A stretch of 64,000 bases of DNA from Archangiaceae bacterium (GTDB taxonomy: Bacteria; Myxococcota; Myxococcia; Myxococcales; Myxococcaceae), in contig JADJNS010000010.1 of the NCBI GenBank assembly GCA_016714225.1, positions 62,001 to 126,000 on the forward strand, given 5' to 3'. The translations under genes and the position numbers were made by a program. Under the pieces are notes generated by a model. It did not search any database, was not told where the DNA came from, and saw only the letters and a list, made by a program, of their open reading frames with translations. Position 1 is the stretch's first letter, and the number at the start of each line of letters is the position of its first letter. Positions 27,652-36,446 of the stretch are shown in pieces.

Positions 27652-28184
27652 TTAAATTGTCTCGCGTTTCCAGGGGGATGGGTCATTTTGCAGGAGCAGA
27701 CGGCGGCCGCCAATAGCACGCATTGAGCCAGGCGCAGCAAGAGCTTATCGCCTCGTTTTGTCTCGATGGCCTCTTCGGCAAGTGAAGTGTCGAGATGACA
27801 CTGGAGCGAGCAAGCTCCATACGAAGATGGGTCCGCTCGCGCCCTTCGCCGAAGCGCGTGGCATCTCTCGCTCGGAGTTCGTCCGACGGCAGCTCGACCT
27901 CGTGCTCGAACAGTACCGAACGATGATCGCGAACGCTCACTCGTTGAGGCCGCCGCAGCTGGAGCAGTAGAGACGCCCGGGCCCTACGAGGCGCTGACGC
28001 CTTCGCGCGCGGCAACGTCGAAACTCTGAAACAGATTTCTCGCTCGCCCGTCGTCTCGCCAGATCGTTTGAAGCAGTGCAGCCGAGAAGCCGGTCGATAC
28101 ACGACCGCGCCACGAGGCCGAAGTCTTCTCAATCACCCGGGGGCGTTTCGGGCCGGCGACCTCCGTCGAAGGGAGCAGTACACC
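27652..28184. other. Intergenic scar region without an intact gene
   Basis: 533 bases between the divergent Cys-rich gene and the fasciclin gene. It holds the truncated vapB copy (27848-27970) and otherwise no believable reading frame. The first 30 bases are A/T-rich. GGGAG at about 28171, 14 bases before the fasciclin ATG, may act as its ribosome-binding site. Confidence 0.5.
27848..27970 (+). pseudogene. Truncated vapB copy with vapBC deletion scar
   Basis: 27848-27918 repeats the middle of vapB (30250-30320; AEARGISRSEFVRRQLDLVLEQYR) with few differences. It then jumps directly to sequence matching 30832-30870, just downstream of the vapC stop (GAACGATGATCGCG...). The start of vapB, its C-terminal toxin-binding part and all of vapC are missing. 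A 70-codon frame through the scar (27758-27970) is probably not functional. Confidence 0.65.
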
Positions 28185-29651
28185 ATGAGGTTGACAGCAG
28201 CGATGTGCGCAGCGGCAGTCTTGACGGCATGCTCAGGCAGCAGCGGGACGGGAGGCAGCGGCGGCGGCAGCGCCACGGCAGGAGGCTCGAGCGGCGGCGG
28301 CGCGGGTGGCGGCAGCGGGGGAGGTGCCCAGACCGGCACCATCGTCGAGGTGGCCCAGGGCAACGCCAACCTCTCGACGCTGGTGGCGGCGGTGCAGAAG
28401 GCGGGCCTCGCCGGCGCGCTTTCGGACACCACCAAGCAGTACACCGTCTTCGCCCCCACCAACGCGGCGTTTGCGGCGCTGCTCACCCAGGTGGGCGCCA
28501 CCAGCCTCAATGATCTGAGCGCTGATCAGCTCAAGCCGATTCTGCTCTACCACGTGCTCGGCACCAAGGTTGAGGCCACCGCCGCCACCACCGCGGCACA
28601 GGGCAACCAGAAGGTCGACGCGCTGGGCGGCAAGATCCAGCTCTCGCTGCAGGGCTCGACCATTCGCCTCGACGCCCGGGCCAGCGTCACCACGGCCGAC
28701 GTCGCCGCCAGCAACGGCGTGGTGCACGTCATCGACGCGGTTCTCTTGCCCAGCGCGCTCGACATCGTCGCAACCGACAGCCGCTTCACGAGCCTGAAGG
28801 CCGCGGTGCTCAAGGCCGACACGGCCAGCCCCAGCCCCGGCTTCGCCTCTACCCTGGACGACGACGCGCTGGCGTCGAAGGTGACCGTCTTCGCGCCCAC
28901 CGACGACGGGTTCACCGCGCTGGTGACCGCGCTCAAGGGCAGTGACAACGGCGTCACCACCGGCATCAGCAGCCTCGCCAGCTTTTCGGCCGACCAGCTG
29001 GTGCCCGTCATCAGCTACCACGTGCTCGGCACCCCGGTGCTCGCGAAAGACGTGCCCGCCTCGGCCAACGTCGACTCACTCGGCGGCAAGCTCGCGGTGT
29101 CCAAGAGCGGCGCCAACGTCACCGTCGACGGCACTCCGGTCATCATCGCCGACGTGCTGGCCAGCAACGCCGTCATTCACGCCATCGGCGCCGTGCTGGT
29201 GCCCAGCATCACCGACGTCGTCACCACCCGGGCCCAGTTCTCGAGCCTCAAGGTCGCCGTGCTCGCCGCTGACGGCGCCTCCGGCACCACCCCGAAGGTG
29301 GCCGGCGCCCTCGACGGCACCTCGAAGTACACCCTCTTCGCGCCGAACAACGCCGCCTTCACCGCGCTCGGCGGCGCCGCGCCCAGCGGCCAGGCGCTCA
29401 CCAACGTGCTGCTCTACCACGCGGCGCCGGGCAACCCCGTCTACGCGGCCACCGCGTTGGGGCTCGCGACGCCGCTGACTGTCACCACCGCCCTCACCGG
29501 CAAGACGTTCGCGGTCAGCGCCGAGGGCGCGCCCAAGGCAGTGAAGATCGCAGACAGCACCGCCACCAAGGCCACCGTGACCGAGGCCAACTTCTTCTGC
29601 TCCAACGGCGTCATTCACACCGTGGACAAGGTCCTCATTCCCGCGCCTTGA
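28185..29651 (+). CDS. Fasciclin (FAS1) lipoprotein, three domains
   Basis: 488 residues from ATG 28185 (MRLTAAMCAAAVLTACSG, lipobox LTAC). A Gly/Ser linker (20-48) precedes three FAS1 domains at about 52-192, 193-345 and 346-488. Each has the H1/H2 features: YTVFAPTNAAFAAL, ILLYHVLG, NGVVHVIDAVLLP; VTVFAPTDDGF, ISYHVLG, NAVIHAIGAVLVP; YTLFAPNNAAF, LLYHAAPG, NGVIHTVDKVLIP. FAS1 proteins act in adhesion at the cell surface. A strong hairpin follows the stop. Confidence 0.88.
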   Translation: MRLTAAMCAAAVLTACSGSSGTGGSGGGSATAGGSSGGGAGGGSGGGAQTGTIVEVAQGNANLSTLVAAVQKAGLAGALSDTTKQYTVFAPTNAAFAALLTQVGATSLNDLSADQLKPILLYHVLGTKVEATAATTAAQGNQKVDALGGKIQLSLQGSTIRLDARASVTTADVAASNGVVHVIDAVLLPSALDIVATDSRFTSLKAAVLKADTASPSPGFASTLDDDALASKVTVFAPTDDGFTALVTALKGSDNGVTTGISSLASFSADQLVPVISYHVLGTPVLAKDVPASANVDSLGGKLAVSKSGANVTVDGTPVIIADVLASNAVIHAIGAVLVPSITDVVTTRAQFSSLKVAVLAADGASGTTPKVAGALDGTSKYTLFAPNNAAFTALGGAAPSGQALTNVLLYHAAPGNPVYAATALGLATPLTVTTALTGKTFAVSAEGAPKAVKIADSTATKATVTEANFFCSNGVIHTVDKVLIPAP

Positions 29652-29660
29652 CCGAGGTCG

Positions 29661-29697
29661 GGCGGGTCCGCCGTCGATGTTTGACGGCGGACCTGCC
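29661..29697 (+). terminator. Terminator-like hairpin after the fasciclin gene
   Basis: GGCGGGTCCGCCGTC (29661-29675) pairs with GACGGCGGACCTGCC (29683-29697) with one mismatch and a 7-base loop, starting 10 bases after the stop. There is no T-run, as is common in very GC-rich genomes. Confidence 0.6.
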
Positions 29698-30142
29698 GCA
29701 GCGCGGCGATCACGGTGGCGCGACGCCGCACTTGTAGAATGAGACGCCCGCCGCAGTCGGCAGCACGATGCCAGTTGATTGTTGAAGCCGAGCCTTCGTC
29801 GAGGAGGCCGTTGCCGCGAAAGACCGGCACGGCTTTCGCGATCGGGCGGGTCGAGCTCGAGCGCGCGCGCACCGGCTGCCACCGCGGCGTCGGCGAGGGC
29901 CACCACCATCGCCATCTCGGCTGTGCGCCGGCTGACCTCGGCCCCTCGTTTATGGCAACACGATGTTTCCAGCAGAAAGCGCCTCGACGCCTCGGCACTA
30001 CGTTGCGACCTGCTTCTTCGGCGGCGCCGTTCACTGGTGGTACCGCGTGGTGCCGCCGCCTCGGTGACACGCCAGCGCCCCGGTGCAGGAGCCGCAAGCC
30101 ACTTCGCCGTAGGTGGCGAATGTGCCGGGCCCCGACAGGCGC
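29698..30142. other. Gene-free interval with possible coding remnants
   Basis: No complete gene is supported. On the minus strand about 29815-29945 has gene-like codon use (AEMAMVVALADAAVAAGARALELDP) without a credible start, frame continuity or recognised family. It may be debris of a lost gene, as expected beside other scars in this region. Confidence 0.35.
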
Positions 30143-30171
30143 TTGACCGAGCATGAACCGCGCGGTGATAT
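30143..30171 (+). promoter_or_regulatory. Candidate vapBC promoter giving a leaderless message
   Basis: TTGACC (30143-30148), 17 bases, TGATAT (30166-30171), in a locally AT-rich stretch. A start seven bases downstream would coincide with the vapB ATG at 30179, and no Shine-Dalgarno sequence is visible there. The -10 match is weak. Confidence 0.35.
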
Positions 30172-30178
30172 TACTTTC

Positions 30179-30406
30179 ATGGCACTCGCCAGGAAGAAGG
30201 CCACCACCATCGCGTTGCCGCCCGAGTTGGATGAGCTGCTCACGCGGGCTGCCGAAGCGCGCGGCATCTCTCGCTCGGAGTTCGTTCGACGGCAGCTCGA
30301 CCTCGTGCTCGAGCAGTACCGCAAGCACCCCAAGCCGAAGAGCGCGGGCGTTCTGCGCAAGCTCCAAGAGCGCGGTGACGAAGCTGAGCTCTTCCGCGAC
30401 TTGTGA
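30179..30406 (+). CDS. vapB: Ribbon-helix-helix antitoxin (VapB/CopG-like)
   Basis: 75 residues from ATG 30179. The N-terminal ribbon-helix-helix is MALARKKATTIALPPELDELLTRAAEARGISRSEFVRRQLDLVL. The C-terminal tail (KPKSAGVLRKLQERGDEAELFRDL) would wrap the toxin. It represses its own operon and neutralises VapC by family knowledge. The stop codon shares an A with the ATG of vapC (TGATG), so translation is coupled. Confidence 0.85.
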   Translation: MALARKKATTIALPPELDELLTRAAEARGISRSEFVRRQLDLVLEQYRKHPKPKSAGVLRKLQERGDEAELFRDL

Positions 30407-30840
30407 TGAACGATGACGCACTGATCTGTGACACCGGCGCGCTGCTCGACTACCTGACGCGCGCGGCGCCAGATCACCGCACGTTTCGCAAAGCGATCGA
30501 CGCTGCGCGCACCCGCTACGTCCCCGGTCTCGTGCTGTCGGAGCTCGACTATTTTCTTCGCGACAGCCGCGCGGCCATGCGGGCGTTTGCTCGCGATCTT
30601 GCGACCGGTGCGTTCACGCTCGTGCCGGTGGTGATGTCGTCGGTGACGCGGGCTATGGAGATCGACCGACGCTTTGCCGACCTCGACCTCGGTCTCGTCG
30701 ATGCGTCGATCGTCGCCCTCGCAGAAGAGCTCGACGTCGTCCGCGTCGCCACGCGCGACGTCGCTGACTTCAGCGCAGTGCGGCTGTGGGACGGTCGCGC
30801 TCTCGAGTTGGTCGTTCGGCCACGTCGGCCTGAACGATGA
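30406..30840 (+). CDS. vapC: PIN-domain ribonuclease toxin
   Basis: 144 residues from ATG 30406 (a GTG at 30403 is an alternative with a 4-base overlap). PIN-domain acidic residues are in place: Asp9 in ICDTGALLDYL, Glu47 in LSELDYFL, Asp99 in LGLVDASIVALAEEL, and Asp118 or Asp121 in TRDVADF. VapC toxins cleave specific RNAs (tRNA or rRNA) with Mg2+. The toxin appears intact. A deleted copy of the same module lies at 27848-27970. Confidence 0.87.
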   Translation: MNDDALICDTGALLDYLTRAAPDHRTFRKAIDAARTRYVPGLVLSELDYFLRDSRAAMRAFARDLATGAFTLVPVVMSSVTRAMEIDRRFADLDLGLVDASIVALAEELDVVRVATRDVADFSAVRLWDGRALELVVRPRRPER

Positions 30841-30880
30841 TCGCGAACGCTCACTCTCGTTGAAGCCGCGCTTCGAAGAG

Positions 30881-30952
30881 CAGCGACGCGGCAGTCATAC
30901 TGCCGATGCCCGAGCCGATGGCGTCCCACGGGCCGGTCTTGCTGTCTCTGCC
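30881..30952 (-). pseudogene. Fragment of the FAD oxidoreductase N-terminus
   Basis: On the minus strand this encodes KTGPWDAIGSGIGSMTAA, matching residues 15-33 of the oxidoreductase at 22324..23917 (nucleotides about 23812-23890) but lacking six bases of the VI codons. There is no start or continuation. It abuts sequence that also follows the vapB scar at 27917, so the fragment was placed by a rearrangement rather than by gene decay in place. Confidence 0.6.
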
Positions 30953-31059
30953 ATCGGCGCGCGCCTTACGGCCCCCCGGTCATTCGAAAAAATCGAAGCA
31001 GTCACCCGAAGTTTTTGAATTGCCGGCGCGCGTCGCGGTGCTGACGACCCCAGTCGCCC

Positions 31060-33143
31060 GTGAGCGAGCGACCCGACAGCTGGCCCCGTGACACCGCCGC
31101 CCCCATGGTGGTCGAGGCGGTCGAGGCCCTGTGCAGCCGCCTCTCGCTCGAGGTCGACCCCGGCGCCACCCGCCGCGCCGCCGAGCAGGCGCTCAGCCGC
31201 TCTGACTGGGCCGACCGCCAGGCGGTGGCGGCCGCCTTCGAGGCAGTGGCCGCCGGGGCGGGCCTCACCTTCACCGGGGCCACCCTGGGCTTCGCGCAGG
31301 CCTTCGACGAAGCCGCCGCCCCTGCGGTGCTGCTCACCGGCCCCGGCGCGGCGCTGCCCTGCCTGGTGGTGCTCGACCGCGCGCGCACCCGGGTGCAGGT
31401 GCTGGGCAGGGGGTGGCTCTCGCGCGGCGACTTCGAGCGGCTGCTCGGCGAGAGCGGCGGCCGGCTCACCTTGCTGTCGGCCGCGCCAGCGGCCCCGCTG
31501 TCGTCGCTGGCGCAGCCCGGCGCGTCGCACGGCTTCGGGGCGCGGGTGTGGGCGCTGCTGGCCCTCGAGCGCGATGACCTCGCCGCGGTGCTGGTGTTCG
31601 CGGTCGCAGTGGGCCTGTTCTCGCTGGCCACCCCGGTGGCCGTGCAGGCAGTGGTGAGCACCGTCGCCAACGCAGGCCTGGCCCAGCCGCTGGTGGTGCT
31701 GTCGCTGCTGCTGTTCGCCGCGCTGGGGCTGGCGGCGCTGCTGCGGGCGCTGCAGGCCCGGGTGGTCGAGCTGCTCGAGCGCCGGCTGCTGGTACGCACC
31801 GCGCTCGACTTCGCCTACCGGCTGCCGCGGCTGGCCGCCTCGGTGCGGCGAGACGCCTTCGGCCCCCACGTGGCGAATCGCTTCTTCGAGGTGGTGTCGC
31901 TGCAGAAGACCGCCGCGGCGCTGCTCACCGACGGGGTGGCGGTGGCGCTGCAGGCCAGCGCCGGCCTGCTGCTCATGGCCTTCTACCACCCGTACCTGCT
32001 GGCCTTCGGGCTGGTGCTGTGCGTGCTGGTCGCGGGGCTGATGGTGCTGCCGTGGAAGCGCGGCTTGAGCTCTGCCTACCGCGAGAGCTCGATGAAGTAC
32101 GAAATCGCAGAGTGGCTCGAAGAGCTGTCGCGGGTGCCCCAGGCCTTCTCGGGGAGGGCTGCGTCGCGCTGGGCGCAGACCCAGGCCGAGGCCCGGGTGC
32201 GCGCGTGGCTCGAGGCGCGCTCGGCCCACTTCACCGTCTCGTTCGGGCAGCTCTCGGGCGCGCTGGCCCTGCACGCGCTGTCGAGCACCGTGCTGCTGGC
32301 GGTGGGCGGCGCGCTGGTGATGCGAAACGAGCTCACCCTGGGCCAGCTGGTTGCCGCCGAGCTGGTGGTGACCTCGGTGGCCGACGCGCTGGTCAAGCTC
32401 GGCCGGCTGCTCGACAAGAGCTACGACTTCACCGTCTCGGTGGAGAAGCTGGGCGGGGTGGTCGACCTGCCCCTCGAGGCCAGCCAGGGCGGCGAGCGGC
32501 TGCCCGGCGGCAGCGGCGGCAAGCGGGTCGAGGCGCACGAGGTGATGGTGGGCGACGGGCGGCCGCGCTCGTTCACCGTGGCGCCCGGCGCGAAGGTCTG
32601 CCTGCTCGAGCCCCACGGAGCCACCCGCCACCAGCTGGCGCAGGTGGTGGCCGGCCACGATGCGCCCGACCGCGGGGCGCTCGAGCTCGACGGGGTCGAC
32701 ACCCGCCGCGCCGACCTCGCCGAGGTGCGCGAGCGGGTGGCGCTGTTGCGCCCCGGCGGGCTGTTCGCGGGGAGCGTGCTCGACAACGTGGCGGTGGGCC
32801 GGCCCTGGGTGGGGCCCGAGCAGGTGCGCGCCGCGCTCTCGCGCGCCGGGCTGTTCGAGGCGGTGCGGGCGCTGCCCGAAGGGCTCGACACCGCGCTGGG
32901 CGCCTCGGGGCACCCCTTGAGCTTCGACCAGCAGGTGCAGCTGTTGGTGGCGCGCGCGGTGGCGGGGCGGCCGCGGCTGGTGGTGGTCGACGACTTCTTC
33001 GATGCGCTGGCGCCTCACGCGCGGGCGGCCTGCGTCGACGCGCTCACCCGCGGGGCCGAGCACACGCTGGTGGCGGTGTGCTCCGACGCGGGCCGGAGCT
33101 GGCGCGGCGCTGCACCCGCCTCGAAGAAGGGGGCGCCTCGTGA
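31060..33143 (+). CDS. Type I secretion-like ABC protein with a degenerate ATPase domain (one frameshift)
   Basis: About 694 residues from GTG 31060. Residues 1-150 resemble a C39-peptidase-like or regulatory N-domain without a catalytic Cys. Five or six membrane helices follow at about 175-440. The nucleotide-binding domain (480-690) is clearly homologous but dead-looking: Walker A reads EPHGATRHQL with no GKS/T, the signature reads LSFDQ, Walker B ends VVVDD instead of DE, and the switch His is Cys in VAVCSD. A one-base indel in GCGGGCCGG near 33086 shifts the last residues; restored, the gene ends RLEEGGAS at TGA 33141-33143, overlapping the next GTG by four bases. Confidence 0.75.
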
Positions 33144-34450
33144 ACCGCGGCGAGCTGTGGGGGGTCGAGCGGCCGACCGCGCTGCTGGTGCGCACGCCGC
33201 GGGCGCTGCGGCTTCTGGCCCGGCTGGTGGGGCTCGGCCTGCTCGGGCTGGCGTTGGCGCTCGGGCTGGTGCCCTGGCAGCAGTCGGTGCGAGGCGCCGG
33301 CCGGGTGGTGGCCTTCGCCGCGGTCGAGCGGCGCCAGAACGTCGACGCCCCGGTCGAGGGGCGGGTCGCGGTGTGGCACGTGCGCGAGGGCAGCCGGGTG
33401 AAGAAGGGCGACCCGCTGGTCGAAATCTCCGACAACGACCCGCAGATTCTGCAGCGCCTCGAGCAAGAGCGGGGCGCGCTCGCCGCGCGGCAGACCGCCG
33501 CCCGCGCGCGGGTCGAGAGCATCTCGAGCCGCATCGCGTCGCTCGAGGCTTCGCGCGCCGCCGCAGTGAGGGCCGCCGCCTCGCGCGTCACCATGGCCAC
33601 CGAGCGCACCCGTGCGGCGCGGCAGGCGCTCGAGGCTGCGCAGGGCAGCCACCGAGCGGCCCAGCTCAACTTCGAGCGCCAGCGAGCGCTGCTCGAGCAG
33701 GGCCTCAGCTCGCAGCGCACCTTCGAGCTGGCCGAGCTCGAGCGGGTGCGCACCGCCACCGAGGTCGACCGCGCGCGCGCCAGCCTCACCGCCGCCGAGG
33801 CCGAGGCGCTGGCGCTCGAGGCCGACCGGTTGAAGGTGGGCGCCGACCTCGACGCGCTCATCGACGACGCGCGCGCCGCCGAGGCCTCGGGCCGCGCCGA
33901 AGAGGCCAACGCCGGCGCCGAGCTGGCCCGCCTCGAGGTGCGCCTGGCACGCCAGGAGAGCCAGGTGGTGCGCTCGGGCCTCGAGGGCCGGGTGTTTCGC
34001 CTCTACGGCGGGGTGGGCGGCGAGTTCGTCAAGGCCGGCGACCCGCTGGTCGCGGTGGTGCCCGACACCGCCGAGCCCGCGGTCGAGGTGTGGCTCGACG
34101 GCAACGACGTGCCGCTGGTGACCGAGGGGCGCAAGGTGCGGCTGCAGTTCGAGGGGTGGCCCGCGGTGCAGTTCACCGGCTGGCCCTCGGTGGCGGTGGG
34201 CACCTTCGGCAGAGTGGTGGCGCTGGTCGACTCCCACGACGACGGCGGGGGCCGGTTTCGGCTGGTGGTGAAGCCCGACCCTGCCGAGCCCCACCCCTGG
34301 CCCTCGGCGCACTACCTGCGGCAGGGCACCCGGGTGAACGCGTGGGTGCTGCTCGACCAGGTGAAGCTGGGCTTCGAGCTGTGGCGGCAGTTCTCGGGTT
34401 TTCCTCCCTCGCTGAAGGCTGCGCCCGACGCAGCGCCGGGGGGCAAATGA
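33140..34450 (+). CDS. HlyD-family periplasmic adaptor
   Basis: 436 residues from GTG 33140, overlapping the ABC gene by GTGA. There is one N-terminal membrane helix (25-45), a biotinyl-lipoyl half-motif (NVDAPVEGRVAVWHVREGSRVKKGDPLVEI, 68-98), a long alpha-hairpin coiled coil (about 100-280), the second lipoyl half (RSGLEGRVFRLYGGVGGEFVKAGDPLVAV) and a C-terminal barrel. HlyD proteins bridge the inner-membrane ABC unit and the TolC-type channel. All segments are intact and unbroken. Confidence 0.85.
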   Translation: MNRGELWGVERPTALLVRTPRALRLLARLVGLGLLGLALALGLVPWQQSVRGAGRVVAFAAVERRQNVDAPVEGRVAVWHVREGSRVKKGDPLVEISDNDPQILQRLEQERGALAARQTAARARVESISSRIASLEASRAAAVRAAASRVTMATERTRAARQALEAAQGSHRAAQLNFERQRALLEQGLSSQRTFELAELERVRTATEVDRARASLTAAEAEALALEADRLKVGADLDALIDDARAAEASGRAEEANAGAELARLEVRLARQESQVVRSGLEGRVFRLYGGVGGEFVKAGDPLVAVVPDTAEPAVEVWLDGNDVPLVTEGRKVRLQFEGWPAVQFTGWPSVAVGTFGRVVALVDSHDDGGGRFRLVVKPDPAEPHPWPSAHYLRQGTRVNAWVLLDQVKLGFELWRQFSGFPPSLKAAPDAAPGGK

Positions 34451-35800
34451 GCGCGCTGGCGCTGGTGCTGGCGGCGGCCACCGGGCCCCTCGAGCTCGCG
34501 GAGGTGGTCGAGTCGGCCACCCGGCATCACCCCACGGTTCTGTCGGCGCAGGCCGAGCTCGAGGGCGCCGAGGCCGAGGCGCTGGCCTCTCGCGGGGCGT
34601 TCGACCCGACGCTCAAGGCGCGCGGCTTCGCCACCCCCTACGGCGGCTACCCCAACGGCCGCCTCGACGCGTGGGTCGAGGTGCCGACCCCGCTGTGGGG
34701 CGCGGGGCTGAGCGGCGGCTACCGGTTGGGGGCGGGCTCGTTTCCCCTCTATTACGGCGAGCGCGAGACCGACGACTGGGGCGAGCTGCGCGCGGGCCTC
34801 ACCGTGCCGCTGCTGCGCAACGGGCCGACCGACCGCCGGCGCGCCAACGTCGAGCGCGCCGCGCTGGGCACCCGGGTGGCGCAGCTCAACGCCCAGGCGC
34901 AGCGGCTCGAGCTGCGCCGACAAGGAGCGGTGCGCTGGCTGCGGTGGGTGGCGGCCGGCGAGCGGCTGGCGCTGGCGCGGCAGCTGCTCGAGCTGGCCCG
35001 GGCGCGGCAGGTGCAGCTCGAGACGCGCGCCCGCAGCGGAGACCTGCCGGCCATCGACGCGCTCGACAACCGGCGGGCCATCACCCAGCGCGAGGGCGTG
35101 GTGGTGTCGGCCCGCCGCTCGCTCGAGGAGGCGGCCAACGAGCTGTCGCTGTTCGTGCGTGACGAGCGGGGCGCCCCGGTGCAGGTCGACCCGGCCCGCC
35201 TGCCGCGCGGCCTGAGCGCTCCCACGCCCGCGGCCGCGCCGGTGTCGCTCGACGAGGCGCTGTCGCGAAGGCCCGACCTGGCCCGGCTCGAGGCCCAGCG
35301 CGGTCAGGCCGCGGTCGAGGTGGGGCTGGCCCGCAACCAGCTGCTGCCCGCGCTCGACCTGGGCGCCTTCGTCAGCAAAGACCTGGGGCCCTCGAGCGAC
35401 GCGAAGCGCTCGGTGGCCGAGCTCGAGCTGATGGTGAGCCCGAGGTGCCGCTGGTGTACCGGCAGCTGTTCGGGCGCTTCGACGGGGCCACCGCCTCCGA
35501 GCGCCGCGCCGCGCTGGGCAGGTGCAGCTGCTGCGCGAGCGGGTGCGGGTGGAGGTGGCCGACGGGCTCTCGGCGTCGCGGGCGGCGGCCGAGCGGGCTG
35601 CGCTGATGACCCGAGAGCTCGAGCTGGCGCGCGCGCTCGAAGACGGCGAGCGCCGGCGCTTCGAGCTGGGCGACTCGAACCTGTTCCTGGTGAACCTGCG
35701 CGAGACCCAGACCTTCGAGGCGGCGTTGCGCGAGGTCGACGCCCGCGCCGACTGGCACCGCGCTTCGGCCGACCTCACCGCGGCGTTGGCCGGGCCCTGA
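34447..35800 (+). CDS. TolC-like outer-membrane efflux protein (two frameshifts)
   Basis: About 451 residues from ATG 34447, overlapping the HlyD gene by ATGA. Outer membrane factor repeats are evident: LELAEVVESATRHHPTVLSAQAELEGAEAEALASRGAFDPTLKARG in the first half, and DEALSRRPDLARLEAQRGQAAVEVGLARNQLLPALDLGAF opening the second. The frame breaks at about 35440 and 35516; adding one C at each restores VPLVYRQLFGRF and then VQLLRERVRVEVADGLSASRAAAERA through LAGP. The missing bases lie in C-rich runs. Completes a type I secretion-like trio. No secreted substrate gene is adjacent. Confidence 0.75.
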
Positions 35801-35807
35801 GGGCCCG
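35791..35807 (+). terminator. Hairpin with the TolC stop codon in its loop
   Basis: CGGGCCC and GGGCCCG form a perfect 7-base stem whose 3-base loop is the stop codon TGA (35798-35800). Position at the end of the trio suggests termination or mRNA 3'-end protection. Confidence 0.45.
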
Positions 35808-35877
35808 AACGCCCCGAATCGACAGCCCGGTTAACGCTTCGCCGGCTGGCGGTACCTAAGATGTCCAGGCTCTTACG

Positions 35878-36446
35878 ATGGCTGCCGCCCGACCCGCTGC
35901 GCTCGAGGTGCCCCGCGAGGGCGAAGCCGCGCGCGCCCGCTGGGTCGGCTGGGTGGCCGCGGCACGCTTCGGAGACAAGGCCGCGTTCGCACAGCTGCAC
36001 GGGCACTTCTCGGGCATGGTGCACGCCATCGTCATCAGCCGGGTCAACGCGTCTGACGCGAAAGACCTGGTGCAAGACGTCTTCCTGGTCGCGATGCAGC
36101 GGCTCGACGCCCGAAGACGACGCGGCGTTCGGCGGCTGGCTGGCGCAGGTGGCGCGCAACCGCGCGGCGAAGCACCTGCGCGATCTGCCGCCGACGGCCG
36201 AGCCCGACGACCAGCTGAAGGGCCACGTGCCGAGCGACGAGGCGCCCGACACCCGCAAGGTCTTCAAAGGCGTTGCGCGAGCTGCCCGAGGCGTACCGCG
36301 AGACGCTCGCGATGCGGCTCATCGAAGGTCTGACGGGCCCCGAAATCGCCGAGCGCACCGGGCTGACCCCCGGCTCGGTGCGGGTGAACCTGCACCGCGG
36401 CATGCAGCAGCTGAAGGCCGCGCTGGGGTTGGGAGCAGCAGAATGA
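35878..36446 (+). CDS. ECF sigma factor (two frameshifts)
   Basis: About 188 residues from ATG 35878. Region 2 is ARFGDKAAFAQLHGHFSGMVHAIVISRV...DAKDLVQDVFLVAMQRL. Region 4 is LRELPEAYRETLAMRLIEG and GPEIAERTGLTPGSVRVNLHRGMQQLKAAL, a normal helix-turn-helix. The frame shifts at about 36110 (an extra C in GACGCCCGAA) and 36267 (an extra A in TTCAAAGGC). The stop TGA (36444-36446) overlaps the ATG of the next gene by ATGA, the usual arrangement of an ECF sigma factor with its anti-sigma factor. Confidence 0.8.

Noticed and set aside
28230..28330. Direct repeats of GGCGGC near the fasciclin start as a regulatory array
   Set aside because: They encode the Gly/Ser linker after the lipobox.
30895..33909. 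1004-codon minus-strand frame opposite the ABC and HlyD genes
   Set aside because: No domain, low-complexity Arg/His/Gln composition, and it is the mirror of well-supported plus-strand genes.
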